Assembly: GCF_040796495.1 (NCBI RefSeq)
Contig: NZ_JBFNQN010000004.1
Span: forward strand, 62,001 to 126,000
DNA: 64,000 nt
Direction: 5' to 3'
Origin: Kineococcus endophyticus
GTDB lineage: Bacteria > Actinomycetota > Actinomycetes > Actinomycetales > Kineococcaceae
Each line of letters opens with the position of its first letter. The first letter of the stretch is position 1. Made by a program: the position numbers and the translations under genes. The notes below the pieces were generated by a model that saw only the letters and a program-made list of their open reading frames with translations, was not told where the DNA came from and did no database searches. Positions 40,728 to 49,480 of the stretch are shown here, in pieces.

Positions 40728-41231
40728 GTGCCGTCCCTCGTCGCCCCGCGCTCGTCCCTGGCCGGCTCGGTCCGCCGGGCCGCGCGGTCGGGGGAGTGGG
40801 ACGACCACCCGACCTACGCCGGGGTCGCGGGGATGGACGACGCGGAGTTCGACGCCTGGACCGACCGCTTCGTCGCCGACGCCCGCGAGGGCACTCCACG
40901 ACCCGAGGGTTTCGTCCCCTCCACGAACCTGTGGTGGGTGGACGGGGCGGAGTTCCTGGGGCGGGTGCAGGTGCGGCACCGCCTGACCCCGCGGCTGCGC
41001 GACCTCGGCGGGCACGTCGGGTACTGGGTCGCCCCCGCCGCGCGGCGGCGCGGGCACGCGACGGCGATGCTGGCGGCCGTGCTGCCGGTCGCGAACGCGC
41101 TGGGGCTGGAGTGCGTGCTCGTGACGTGCGACGTCGACAACGTGGGTTCCCGCCGGGTCATCGAGGCCAACGGTGGGCTGTTCGAGGGACGGCGCGGCGA
41201 GAAGCTGAGGTTCTGGGTGCCGACGGCCTGA
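40728..41231 (+). CDS. GNAT-family N-acetyltransferase
   Basis: A 167-aa acetyltransferase. HVGYWVAPAARRRGHATAML forms motif A, and DVDNVGSRRVIEANGG is the usual motif B. It starts 1 nt after the TerD-vWA stop and has no good ribosome site of its own, so translation is likely coupled. The acceptor is unknown. Confidence 0.88.
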   Translation: MPSLVAPRSSLAGSVRRAARSGEWDDHPTYAGVAGMDDAEFDAWTDRFVADAREGTPRPEGFVPSTNLWWVDGAEFLGRVQVRHRLTPRLRDLGGHVGYWVAPAARRRGHATAMLAAVLPVANALGLECVLVTCDVDNVGSRRVIEANGGLFEGRRGEKLRFWVPTA

Positions 41232-41237
41232 GGCCGG

Positions 41238-42167
41238 TCAGGACGACGCCCTCCGGCGGGCGAGCAGGTCCCGCACGCTCGCGACGACCGTCTCGGCGTG
41301 CGTCCCGACGGGCCGGTACCCCAGCGCCTCGGCGGCGCTCGTGTCGAGGAAGAACGGCGGCCAGGAACTCCACGGCGAGGGTTGGCCGGCGGGGTCGTCG
41401 ACGACGTCCACGTCCACGCCGGCGGCCGCGGCGACCGCCTGCACGACCTCGCCCGCCGTGGGGGTTCCCGGGTCGGCGCTGTTCAGCACCCGGTGGGCCG
41501 GGTGTTCCGCGCACAGCACCGCGAGACGCGCGAGGTTGGCCGCGGCGGTCGGGTGGTTCCCGGCGTCCGCGGCGTGGGGGAGCCGTAACACCCGCTGCCC
41601 CGCGTGGATGCGGTCCAGGACCCACGCCTCCCGCGGTGCGGTGGCTCCGGGGCCGTGGATGCGCGAGGGGCGCAGCACCGAGACCGGAACGTCGGCCGAC
41701 CGGTACACCTCCTCGACCGCCCTCTTGTTCGGCCCGTACCCCTCGCGGGAGGCGTGGTTCCCCGAGGGGTCCGGGGGCAGCACGGGGTCGTCCTCCGCGA
41801 CGGGCCGACCGAAGTCCGGTGGGTCGTCGCTGTTCGAGTGCCGTCCCCGGTCGTCGACGTAGACGGCCTTGCTCGAGACGACGACCACCGACCCGATGCC
41901 CGACGAGGCGGCCAGGACGCGGCGGGCGTGCGCGGCGGTGTAGGCGACCACGTCGACGACCACGTCCGCGCCCGGCCCCAGTGCGGCGAGGACCTGCGCC
42001 GGGTCGTCGCGGTCCGACCGCAGGAACTCGACCCCGAGGTCGCGCAGCACGGCCGGGAACCGCTCCGCGGAACGACCGGTGCCCACGACCTCGTGGCCCG
42101 CGGCGACGAGCGCGGTGGCGATCGCGCGCCCCGTCATCCCGTTGACCCCCAGGACGACCGCCCTCAC
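41238..42167 (-). CDS. NAD(P)-dependent epimerase/dehydratase-family protein
   Basis: A 309-aa extended SDR. The Rossmann motif is VLGVNGMTGRA, catalytic elements are SSKAVY and the GYGPNKRAVE lysine motif, and RIHGPG follows. It may act on a nucleotide sugar or sugar acid. GTG 42167 overlaps the stop of the Gfo/Idh/MocA gene (GTGA), so both are one unit with linked function. Confidence 0.85.
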   Translation of the reverse strand: MRAVVLGVNGMTGRAIATALVAAGHEVVGTGRSAERFPAVLRDLGVEFLRSDRDDPAQVLAALGPGADVVVDVVAYTAAHARRVLAASSGIGSVVVVSSKAVYVDDRGRHSNSDDPPDFGRPVAEDDPVLPPDPSGNHASREGYGPNKRAVEEVYRSADVPVSVLRPSRIHGPGATAPREAWVLDRIHAGQRVLRLPHAADAGNHPTAAANLARLAVLCAEHPAHRVLNSADPGTPTAGEVVQAVAAAAGVDVDVVDDPAGQPSPWSSWPPFFLDTSAAEALGYRPVGTHAETVVASVRDLLARRRASS

Positions 42168-43255
42168 GCCAGCGCGCCCGCCCACGCCTCGCGGGTCGTC
42201 GTGACCGGCTGCCCCGTGCGCGCGGACTCGGTGATGGCCAGGCCGAGCAGGTGGTCCTGCGCGGCGGCGGCCAGCGGGTAGGGCTCGGGACCCGCGTCGC
42301 GGACCCATGCGGTCGACCGCCGGAACAGCTCGGCCAGCGCGACCTCCTCGTCCGAGAGCCGCGACCCGACGAACGGGTTGCGGAACACCACCCGGCCCTC
42401 GAGGGAGATCTGGTCCAGGTCGAGACCCTGGACGTCCTGCTGGTGACCGGTCTGCCGGCGTTCCAGCGACGACGTGAGGACGGTCGTCGCGTCCGCCAGC
42501 CGCACCACCCGGTCGTCGACGAGTTCGCCCTGGCTGCCGCGCACCACCAGTCGCCGGGTGCGCAACGGGTTCCGCGTCTGCGTCTGGGTGAAGTCGTAGA
42601 GCGCGCTGCGACCGTCCCCGACGTCGAGGGTCGCCACCGTCGTGGTCTGCGGTCGGGGGGTGGCGTCGCCCGTCCAGCCCGGGCGGGCGATGGGGTCGGC
42701 CAGGGGCGCGGTGGTGGCGCTCGCGACGACACGGGCCGGCGCGGCACCGACGCCCAGGAATCCCCGGACCAGCGACGTGGCGTGGTACGTCTGCGTGGAG
42801 GAGACCTGGACCGACGTCACGTCCCCGATCCGGCCGTCCCGCACGACGCGCAGGCGGGCGGCGGTGTGGGGGAACAGCAGGTACTGCTCGGCGACCTGGA
42901 CGCGCCCGCTCGCACCCACTGCGTCCCACAGCGCCCGCAGTCCGTCGAGGTCCGGGGCCGGGGGCGTCTCGGTGAGGACCCGCGCGCCGCGGGTCACGAG
43001 GTCGGTGACGACTGCGGGTGCCGCAGCGACGGGCACCGCGACGAGGACGAGTTCCGGCGCGGTTCCCAGCAGACCGGTGAGGTCGTCGGCGACGGGCAGG
43101 CCCCGACCGGCCACCGCGGCCTCGGTGGAGGCGCGGCTGCGGCCCAGGACGCCCGTCACCTCGACGAGGTGCGGCACCCGGGCCACGAGGTCCAGGAACA
43201 GTCCGGCTCGGAATCCCGTGCCGACGACGCCGAGGCGGAGGGGGGCTGCGTCCAC
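42164..43255 (-). CDS. Gfo/Idh/MocA-family oxidoreductase
   Basis: A 363-aa dehydrogenase. It starts with the cofactor motif VVGTGFRAGLF and has LTETPPAP where the family usually has the E-K-P motif, so the catalytic lysine appears replaced. The C-terminal substrate domain includes VAEQYLLFPHTAA. It would oxidise a sugar-like compound with NAD(P). GTG 43255 follows a TACGGT element by 7 nt. It is divergent from an epimerase gene. Confidence 0.85.
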   Translation of the reverse strand: MDAAPLRLGVVGTGFRAGLFLDLVARVPHLVEVTGVLGRSRASTEAAVAGRGLPVADDLTGLLGTAPELVLVAVPVAAAPAVVTDLVTRGARVLTETPPAPDLDGLRALWDAVGASGRVQVAEQYLLFPHTAARLRVVRDGRIGDVTSVQVSSTQTYHATSLVRGFLGVGAAPARVVASATTAPLADPIARPGWTGDATPRPQTTTVATLDVGDGRSALYDFTQTQTRNPLRTRRLVVRGSQGELVDDRVVRLADATTVLTSSLERRQTGHQQDVQGLDLDQISLEGRVVFRNPFVGSRLSDEEVALAELFRRSTAWVRDAGPEPYPLAAAAQDHLLGLAITESARTGQPVTTTREAWAGALA

Positions 43256-43262
43256 GTCCGCG

Positions 43263-43268
43263 ACCGTA
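43263..43268 (-). promoter_or_regulatory. -10 element, leaderless type, for the Gfo/Idh/MocA gene
   Basis: TACGGT on the minus strand, 7 nt before GTG 43255. Confidence 0.45.
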
Positions 43269-43319
43269 GACCCCGTGCTCTGGCCTGGCGAGTTCCCGAC
43301 GGGGTGGTTGGGTGGGCGC

Positions 43320-44234
43320 ATGCGCATCTTCTTCACGGGCGGCAGCGGCAAGGCCGGACACCACGTCGCGCCCTACCTGGCCTCCCAGGGGCACCACGTG
43401 ACGAACGCGGACCTCAGCCCGCTCGGCCACCCCGACGTGACCGACCTGCACGTCGACCTGACCGACACCGGCCAGGTGTACTCGGCGCTGGCGGGGATGC
43501 CGACGACGGCGGACCTCGACGGCCCCGGTCGCGCTCCCGGGGGTTCGGCCTACGACGCCGTGGTCCACTTCGCCGCGATCCCCACGATCCTGCGGGCCCC
43601 GGACGCGACGACGTTCGAGACCAACATCCGTGCGCACTACAACGTGCTGGAGGCCGCGACGCGGCTCGGGATCCGCAAGGTGGTGTTCGCCTCCTCGGAG
43701 ACGACGTACGGCATCTGCTTCGCCCAGGGCGAGCGCAAACCCCTCTACGTCCCCGTCGACGAGGAGCACCCCGTCGTGCCGGAGGACTCCTACGCGATGT
43801 CGAAGGTCGCCGGTGAGGTCGTCTCCCGCTCCTTCCAGGCGCGCACGGGCGCGGACGTCTACGGGTTCCGCATCAACAACGTCGTCGAGCCCCACGAGTA
43901 CGCCGAGAAGTTCCCGGCGTTCCTGCAGGACCCGTCCCTGCGCCGTCGCAACGTCTTCGCCTACATCGACACCCGCGACCTCGGGCAGGCGACGCTGAAG
44001 GCCCTGCAGACGGACGGCCTGGGGTTCCAGGTTTTCAACGTGGCGAACGCCGACATGTCGGTCGCCGCCACGACGCAGGAGGTCGTCGAGGAGTTCTACG
44101 CGGGCGTCGAGGTGCGGCGCGAGATGGGTCGCGACGAGACGTTCTACTGCATCGACAAGGCCCGCGACCTGCTCGGGTTCGAGCCGCAGCACTCGTGGCG
44201 GGACGTGTTGCGGGACCCCCGGCAGCAGGGGTGA
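43320..44234 (+). CDS. NAD-dependent epimerase/dehydratase
   Basis: A 304-aa extended SDR. The motif FTGGSGKAGHHV (5-16) binds NAD. The catalytic pair is SSETTYG and YAMSK. The later motif NVVEPHEY is typical of sugar epimerases and uronate dehydrogenases. It probably acts on a sugar or sugar acid. Together with the divergent Gfo/Idh/MocA and epimerase pair it forms a small sugar-modifying group. Confidence 0.85.
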   Translation: MRIFFTGGSGKAGHHVAPYLASQGHHVTNADLSPLGHPDVTDLHVDLTDTGQVYSALAGMPTTADLDGPGRAPGGSAYDAVVHFAAIPTILRAPDATTFETNIRAHYNVLEAATRLGIRKVVFASSETTYGICFAQGERKPLYVPVDEEHPVVPEDSYAMSKVAGEVVSRSFQARTGADVYGFRINNVVEPHEYAEKFPAFLQDPSLRRRNVFAYIDTRDLGQATLKALQTDGLGFQVFNVANADMSVAATTQEVVEEFYAGVEVRREMGRDETFYCIDKARDLLGFEPQHSWRDVLRDPRQQG

Positions 44235-44247
44235 GGTCGGGGCGGGC

Positions 44248-44361
44248 ATGAGGGACGTGCGCGTGCTCGGGCCGCTGCTGGTGCTCGTCGTCGTCGTGCT
44301 CGCGCTGCTGGCGCAGTGGCTCGTCGGGGTGCTGTGGCCGGTGACGGCGGAGACCTATTGA
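44248..44361 (+). CDS. 37-aa single-span membrane protein
   Basis: A short frame starting MRDVRVLGPLLVLVVVV and ending WPVTAETY. It is almost entirely one transmembrane helix (about 7-31). ATG 44248 has GGGGCGGG a few bases upstream and lies 13 nt after the epimerase stop. GC-rich third positions fit coding, but the length makes it uncertain. Confidence 0.45.
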   Translation: MRDVRVLGPLLVLVVVVLALLAQWLVGVLWPVTAETY

Positions 44362-44524
44362 CACCCGCGGTCCCGACGTCCTCCCCGACGGGTCCGGACC
44401 GCGCGGGAGGGCCCGGAGCCCGCGTGGTGGTCGGACCGGGCCTGGGACCGGCGTCCCGGTCGCGATCACGACCGTCGGGCCGGTCCCGTAGCCGGTCTTA
44501 CGTGGGATCGGGCGTGGGAACACC

Positions 44525-44574
44525 CGTGGGTGTCCGCTCGACGTCGCCAGGGCGACGCGCGGAGGACACCCACG
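44525..44574. terminator. Compound hairpin in the convergent gap 44362-44649
   Basis: Outer arms CGTGGGTGTCC (44525-44535) and GGACACCCACG (44564-44574) pair perfectly, enclosing a second stem CGTCGCC/GGCGACG (44542-44557). An alternative fold ACACCC-gt-GGGTGT shares the left arm. It may terminate transcription from both sides. The rest of the 288-bp gap holds no gene that I can support. Confidence 0.55.
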
Positions 44575-44649
44575 TCTCACCCCACGTGGTGACATTCGAG
44601 GGTGTCCTGGTGGGTGCCCGGCCGTGCTGGCGCCGGCCCCGACCCGGGC

Positions 44650-45453
44650 TCAGGGAACCTCGGCACCCTCTCCGTCGGTCACCACGACCCGCACGCCCGC
44701 CGCGTGGAACGGGGCGAGGGCGGACGGGTCGGCGCCCTCGTCGGTGACGAGCGTCCACCCCGCGGGCATCGGCGCCCAGGCGTGGAACGGGCGGCGGCTG
44801 AGCTTGGCGGCGTGGGCGAGGACGTGCACGCGGTCCGCGCGTCGCGCCATGAGTTCCTTCAGACGGGTCTGCTGCTGGTCGGCCTCGCAGATCCCGTCCT
44901 CGGCGCTCACCCCGTCGGCGCCGAGGAAGACGGCGTCGGCGGTGACGCGTTCCAGCGCGGCCTCGGTGAGGGGGCCGACGAAACCCTGGCTGAGGTGGCG
45001 CAGGGAACCCCCGAGGGAGACGACCTCGACGTCGTCGGCGTCGGCGAGTTCGTCCAGGACGGTCAGGCCCGTGGTGACGACGGTGAGCGGTGCGCACCGT
45101 CGCAGTTCGTGGGCGAGCGCGCCGACGGTCGTCCCCGCGTCGAGCATCACGGTCTCACCCGGACGCACCTGACGGGCCGCCCAGCGGGCGATGCCGCGCT
45201 TGGCCTCGAACGCCTCACCGGTGCGCTGCCGCAGCGACTGCTCCGGGTGCGCGACGGACGGGGCGGCGCCGCCGTAGGTCCGGGTGATGAGGCCCTGGTC
45301 CCGCAACCGTGCGAGGTCGCGGCGGATCGTGGAGGCCGTCACGCCGAGCCGTGCCGAGAGTTCCTCGACGCTGGCCAGCCCGGACGTGCTGGCCAGGTGC
45401 AGGATCTCCCGGCGTCGCGCCTCGGTCCCCGACGCGGTGGCGGGTTCGCTCAC
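44650..45453 (-). CDS. DeoR-family transcriptional regulator
   Basis: A 267-aa repressor. The N-terminal DeoR helix-turn-helix (about 18-70) includes SVEELSARLGVTASTIRRDL, and the C-terminal sugar-phosphate sensor domain has MLDAGTTVGAL and FLGADGV. It lies 7 bp after the PdxA-type gene in the same unit and probably controls the divergent catabolic cluster in response to a phosphorylated intermediate. Confidence 0.92.
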   Translation of the reverse strand: MSEPATASGTEARRREILHLASTSGLASVEELSARLGVTASTIRRDLARLRDQGLITRTYGGAAPSVAHPEQSLRQRTGEAFEAKRGIARWAARQVRPGETVMLDAGTTVGALAHELRRCAPLTVVTTGLTVLDELADADDVEVVSLGGSLRHLSQGFVGPLTEAALERVTADAVFLGADGVSAEDGICEADQQQTRLKELMARRADRVHVLAHAAKLSRRPFHAWAPMPAGWTLVTDEGADPSALAPFHAAGVRVVVTDGEGAEVP

Positions 45454-45460
45454 GCCCGGT

Positions 45461-46492
45461 TCACGCCCCCGTCGGTGCGGGCGCACCCGCGAGTTCCGTG
45501 GCCTGCCGCAACGCCTCGACCATGCTGCCGACCTCCACCCGTCCGGTTCCCGCGATGTCGAACGCCGTGCCGTGGTCGACCGACGTGCGGATCACGGGCA
45601 ACCCCACGGTGATGTTGACCCCCGCCTCGATCCCGAGCACCTTCACGGGGCCGTGGCCCTGGTCGTGGTACATCGCGACGATCAGATCGTAGTCACCGCG
45701 ACCGCCGAGGAAGAACGCCGTGTCGGCGGGCAGCGGGCCGACCGCGTCGACGCCCGCCGCCCGCGCGGCCTCGACACCCGGAGTGATCTTCTCGGCCTCC
45801 TCGCCGTACCCGAACAGGCCGTTCTCCCCGGCGTGCGGGTTGATGGCGCAGACCCCGATGCGGGGGTTCGGGTTCCCCGCCCGCCGCAGGGCCTCGGCAC
45901 CGCGACGGATGGTGCGCTCGACGAGACCGGGTTCGATGCGCGCGATCGCGTCGAGGAGCCCGATGTGGGTCGTGACGTGGATGACCTTGATGCGCGGGGT
46001 CGTCAGCATCATCGACACCTCCTCCACACCGCAGAAGTGCGCGAGGAGTTCGGTGTGTCCCGGGTACAGGTGACCGGCCGCGTGGAGGGCCGCCTTGTTG
46101 AGGGGCGCGGTGCAGATGGCCTGGACGTCCCCGGCCATCGCGAGTCCGCAGGCGATGCGCACGTACTCGTGGGCGGCGTGACCGGCCTCGGCAGACAGCT
46201 CGCCCCACGGCAGGTCCGCGGGCAGCAGGCCCGGGTCGACGACGTTGATGCGACCGGGCGTGAACTCGGCGGCGGTCACGTCCTCGACGACCACCACGTC
46301 CGCCTCGACGCCCAGGGCTCGCGCGGCCTGCCGAAGCCGCTCGGCGTCCCCGACGACGACGGGCCGCCCGTCCCGGTAGGCGGCGGGGTCGAGGAGGGCC
46401 CCGACGGTGACCTCGGGGCCGACCCCGGCGCCGTCGCCCATCGTGACGGCGATCGCGGGCCGGGCGTCCATGACGGCGGTCGAGGGGGTCAC
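45461..46492 (-). CDS. PdxA-type 4-phosphate acid dehydrogenase (PdxA2-like)
   Basis: A 343-aa enzyme of the 4-hydroxythreonine-4-phosphate dehydrogenase family. Metal ligands are the histidines in PGHTELLAHF, VTTHIGL and MYHDQGHGPVK. Next to a DUF1537 kinase, this family (PdxA2) converts D-threonate or D-erythronate 4-phosphate to dihydroxyacetone phosphate and CO2 (established for DtnK-PdxA2). I chose GTG 46492, which overlaps the kinase stop and has AGGAG at 5 nt; ATG 46471 has no site. A true vitamin B6 role is less likely in this context. Confidence 0.88.
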   Translation of the reverse strand: MTPSTAVMDARPAIAVTMGDGAGVGPEVTVGALLDPAAYRDGRPVVVGDAERLRQAARALGVEADVVVVEDVTAAEFTPGRINVVDPGLLPADLPWGELSAEAGHAAHEYVRIACGLAMAGDVQAICTAPLNKAALHAAGHLYPGHTELLAHFCGVEEVSMMLTTPRIKVIHVTTHIGLLDAIARIEPGLVERTIRRGAEALRRAGNPNPRIGVCAINPHAGENGLFGYGEEAEKITPGVEAARAAGVDAVGPLPADTAFFLGGRGDYDLIVAMYHDQGHGPVKVLGIEAGVNITVGLPVIRTSVDHGTAFDIAGTGRVEVGSMVEALRQATELAGAPAPTGA

Positions 46493-47664
46493 AGGATCTC
46501 CTGGGGTGCGGTGGGGGCGCCGCTGCGCAGAGCACGCAGCAGCCGGACGAGGTCGGTGAGCGTCGGGTCCTGCCCGAAGCTGCCGGGTTTGGTGGCGACG
46601 AGGCGGCCGTCGTCGGCGAGGCTGACGACGACGCCGTGGTCGGGCTGGGCGACCGGCCGCAGCCGGCGCACGCCGAGGTGGTCGAGGACGGCGCGGGCCG
46701 TCTGACCGCCGGTGAGGACGAGGTCGGCGGCGGGGTGCGTCCGGCCGACGCGGCGCGCGAGGTCGGCGACGGCCTCGCCTGGTCGGTCCACCGGATCGAT
46801 CGTCAGCAGGTGGGTGTGATCGTCCACGAGGGCGGCTGCTCGCAGGTGCGCGGTCTGCGCAGTCGCCGCGGCCGAGCCGCTGCCGACCGCGAGGACCACC
46901 GGCCGGTGCCCGGGCGCCACGAGGGGGGCGGCGGTGCCGCGGGGCGGCGCGGACGTGGTGTCGGCGACGGCGGCGACGAGGGCGGCGCTGCCCACGAGGG
47001 CCACGCGACGGCCGCCGGTCACGGCGTCGACGGCGGCGGTCGCAGCGGCGCGCAGGTCGGCGTCGGTCTCCCCGTCGAGCACCGACAGGTCCTGCCCGCC
47101 GAGCGTCCACCCGGCGCGCAGGACGTCGAGGGGGACGGCGGTGACCGGCCCGTCCAGCAGGTCCGCCACAGCTCGCGGCGCGGGGTGCGGTTCGAGGGCC
47201 CACAGCGCGGTGTCGGCGAGGGGGACGTCACCGACGACGGGCAGCCCCCCGCGCACGGTCCGGCCCAGCGACGGCAGCGCGCCGGCCACGACGACCTGGA
47301 AACCGTTGTCGCGCAGCGCGTCGACGGTGGGCCCCACGTTGCCGCGCCACAGCGAGTCGACCTTGACGACGACGAGTGCGGCCCCGGCCGGGTCCGCGGT
47401 GGCGGCCCGCACGGCGTCGCGGGCCGACGCGGGGTCGACCGCCCGGTGGTCGGTGTCGACGACGGTGGTGACGCCCTCGTCCGCCGGGCTGCGGAGGGAC
47501 GTGGCGAGGGAGTCGCGGGGGGAGCCGTCGAGGATGACCTCGCAGTCCCGGCCACGGGCGAGCAGGACGCCGGCGACCTCGGCGGCGCCGGAGAGGTCGT
47601 CGGCCACGACGCGTCGCAAGCCTGTGCTGGTGGGGGCGGTGCGGGGGGTAGCGGGTGCGGTCAC
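46489..47664 (-). CDS. Four-carbon acid sugar kinase (DUF1537 family, DtnK/OtnK-like)
   Basis: A 391-aa ATP-dependent kinase. The N-terminal domain has VADDLSGAAE and the substrate region VVKVDSLWRGNVG; the C-terminal nucleotide domain has LTGGQTARAVLDHL and TKPGSFGQD. It would phosphorylate a four-carbon sugar acid such as threonate or erythronate at C4. GTG 47664 follows AGGAGGT. It is the first gene of a kinase-PdxA-DeoR unit divergent from an ABC importer operon. Confidence 0.9.
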   Translation of the reverse strand: MTAPATPRTAPTSTGLRRVVADDLSGAAEVAGVLLARGRDCEVILDGSPRDSLATSLRSPADEGVTTVVDTDHRAVDPASARDAVRAATADPAGAALVVVKVDSLWRGNVGPTVDALRDNGFQVVVAGALPSLGRTVRGGLPVVGDVPLADTALWALEPHPAPRAVADLLDGPVTAVPLDVLRAGWTLGGQDLSVLDGETDADLRAAATAAVDAVTGGRRVALVGSAALVAAVADTTSAPPRGTAAPLVAPGHRPVVLAVGSGSAAATAQTAHLRAAALVDDHTHLLTIDPVDRPGEAVADLARRVGRTHPAADLVLTGGQTARAVLDHLGVRRLRPVAQPDHGVVVSLADDGRLVATKPGSFGQDPTLTDLVRLLRALRSGAPTAPQEIL

Positions 47665-47710
47665 GGGTCACCTCCTCGTGGCTCTGGTGGCGGCCATGCT
47701 TCCACAGCCT

Positions 47711-47759
47711 GCGCGTTTCGCGCTAGAGCGTTGCGCGTTTCGAGCACGGGTGGCACAGT
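47711..47759. promoter_or_regulatory. Directly repeated operator-like 10-mers and importer promoter
   Basis: GCGCGTTTCG occurs at 47711-47720 and 47733-47742, 22 bp apart (two helical turns). The second copy overlaps a -35-like TTGCGC (47731-47736), which is 17 bp from CACAGT (47754-47759). This lies in the 222-bp divergent region between the kinase and importer genes and is the best candidate site for the DeoR-family repressor. Confidence 0.5.
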
Positions 47760-47886
47760 GCTCGTCGGACGACGCCGTCCGGCACCCCCGGCACCGGCGC
47801 CCGCAGACCGACCAGCACTCGACCACCAGCAGAGCACCAGCAGATCAGGACGAGCCCGTCCGTCCCGCCGAGATGAGGGGTCACCG

Positions 47887-49476
47887 ATGACCACCGCGAC
47901 ACCCCGACCACCCGGTCGCTCCCCGCTCAGCCGCCGCACGCTGCTCGCCGGCGGGGCGGGCCTCGGACTCGTCGGCGGCGGCCTGGGTGGGCTCACCGCC
48001 TGTGCGGGTCCCACCGGTGCCCCGGGCCCGGACACCCTCACGCTGGCGCTGAACCGCTCGCTCGTCAGCCTGGACAACAAGCTGAACCAGTTCGACGCCG
48101 CCGTCACCGTGCAGAGGGCCGTCCGTCAGGCCCTCACCGAGATCGGCACGGACGTGGAACCCGCGCTGGTGCTCGCGGAGAGCTTCGAGCTCACCGAGCC
48201 GACGCGGTGGACCGTCCGGCTGCGCCCGGAGGCCTGCTACTCCGACGGGTCGCCCGTCACGGTCCAGGACGTGGCCACGGCCCTGCAGTGCTACGCCGAC
48301 ACCGACGCCAGCTTCGTCGCGAGCTTCTTCCCCGAGATCCCCACGGTCACCGCGCTCGACGACCGGACGTTCACCCTCGACACCGAGCGGCCGCTGCCGA
48401 CCCTCGACGCGCTCATGAGCAACATCCTCATCACCCCCGCGGCGGCGAACCGCCCCGAGGAACTGCAGGACGGCCTCGGCTCCGGGCCCTTCGTCATGAC
48501 CTCCCACGACCGCGGTACCGGCACCTACCGGCTCCGCCGGAACGAGAAGTACTGGGGAACCCCCGCGAGGGTCGAGACGGTCGACGTGCGGTTCTCCCCC
48601 GAGGAGTCCAGCCGCGTGATCGCGATCCGCAGCGGTGAGGTCGACGTCATCGACTCCATCACCCCCGACTCGGCCCAGCAGCTGAAGGGGCTGGCAGGGA
48701 TCCACCTCACCGAGGTGCCGAGCCTGCGGTTCAACCAGATCTTCTACAACTTCCGCAAACCCCCGGGCCACCCGCTCGCCGACCCGCGCGGACGCCAGGC
48801 GCTCAGCATGGCGATCGACGGCAAGTCCCTCGTGGACGAGGTCCTCGCGGGGACCGCCGTGCAGGCCGAGGGGGTCGTCACCTCCAACCAGGCCGGGTAC
48901 GTCAAGACCGGGGAGTACGTCTACGACCCGGGCGCGGCGAAGAAGATCCTCGCCTCGATGGGCGCGGAGGACCTCGAGATCACCATCATCTGGGAGTCCG
49001 GCGAGTTCCCCGGCGACACGTTCGTCATGGAGGCGCTCGTGGACATGTTCGGCGACATCGGCGTCCGTGCGCGGCTGCGGGAGTTCCAGCCCGGCGGCGA
49101 CATCATGTCGTGGCGGCAGGGCCGGGCGGGGGACTGGGACCTGCTGGGCAACGGTTTCCCCGGACCGACCGGCCAGGCGATCGTCATGCTGCAGGGGATG
49201 TACGCGGGGACGGCCGAGAAGGAGGAGACCCGCGACACCTACCAGGGCTACGTCGTGCCGGCCGTCACCGACCTCATCGTCGCCGCGTCGTCCGAGACGG
49301 ACCCCACCCGGCGGCAGGACCTCACGGAGCAGGCCCAGCAGGCCGTGTGGGACACCTGGCCCTGCGCCTGGCAGTTCAACCCCAAGGCGATCCTCGCCCG
49401 TCGCGACCGCGTCCACGGGATCGACCTGTCGCCCGCGAACAACTACCGCCTGTCCGCCGTCGAGCTGAAGGGCTGA
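47887..49476 (+). CDS. Peptide/nickel-type ABC transporter substrate-binding lipoprotein (SBP family 5)
   Basis: A 529-aa secreted solute receptor. The signal carries both a twin-arginine (SRRTLLAGG) and a lipobox (LTAC, about residue 39), so export through Tat and lipid anchoring are likely. The mature part is an SBP_bac_5 fold with WTVRLRPEACYSDGSPVT. Members of this family bind oligopeptides, but also oligosaccharides, nickel and other solutes. ATG 47887 has GAGGGG at 6 nt. It begins an eight-gene operon. Confidence 0.9.
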   Translation: MTTATPRPPGRSPLSRRTLLAGGAGLGLVGGGLGGLTACAGPTGAPGPDTLTLALNRSLVSLDNKLNQFDAAVTVQRAVRQALTEIGTDVEPALVLAESFELTEPTRWTVRLRPEACYSDGSPVTVQDVATALQCYADTDASFVASFFPEIPTVTALDDRTFTLDTERPLPTLDALMSNILITPAAANRPEELQDGLGSGPFVMTSHDRGTGTYRLRRNEKYWGTPARVETVDVRFSPEESSRVIAIRSGEVDVIDSITPDSAQQLKGLAGIHLTEVPSLRFNQIFYNFRKPPGHPLADPRGRQALSMAIDGKSLVDEVLAGTAVQAEGVVTSNQAGYVKTGEYVYDPGAAKKILASMGAEDLEITIIWESGEFPGDTFVMEALVDMFGDIGVRARLREFQPGGDIMSWRQGRAGDWDLLGNGFPGPTGQAIVMLQGMYAGTAEKEETRDTYQGYVVPAVTDLIVAASSETDPTRRQDLTEQAQQAVWDTWPCAWQFNPKAILARRDRVHGIDLSPANNYRLSAVELKG

Positions 49477-49480
49477 GGCC

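Noticed and set aside
44362-44649. A gene in the convergent gap before the DeoR gene
   Set aside because: The open frames there are short and Arg-rich, and the region is dominated by inverted repeats.
45461-46492. PdxA as part of vitamin B6 synthesis
   Set aside because: The neighbours are a DUF1537 kinase and a DeoR regulator, the context of PdxA2 in four-carbon acid degradation. Most actinomycetes make pyridoxal phosphate by PdxS/PdxT.
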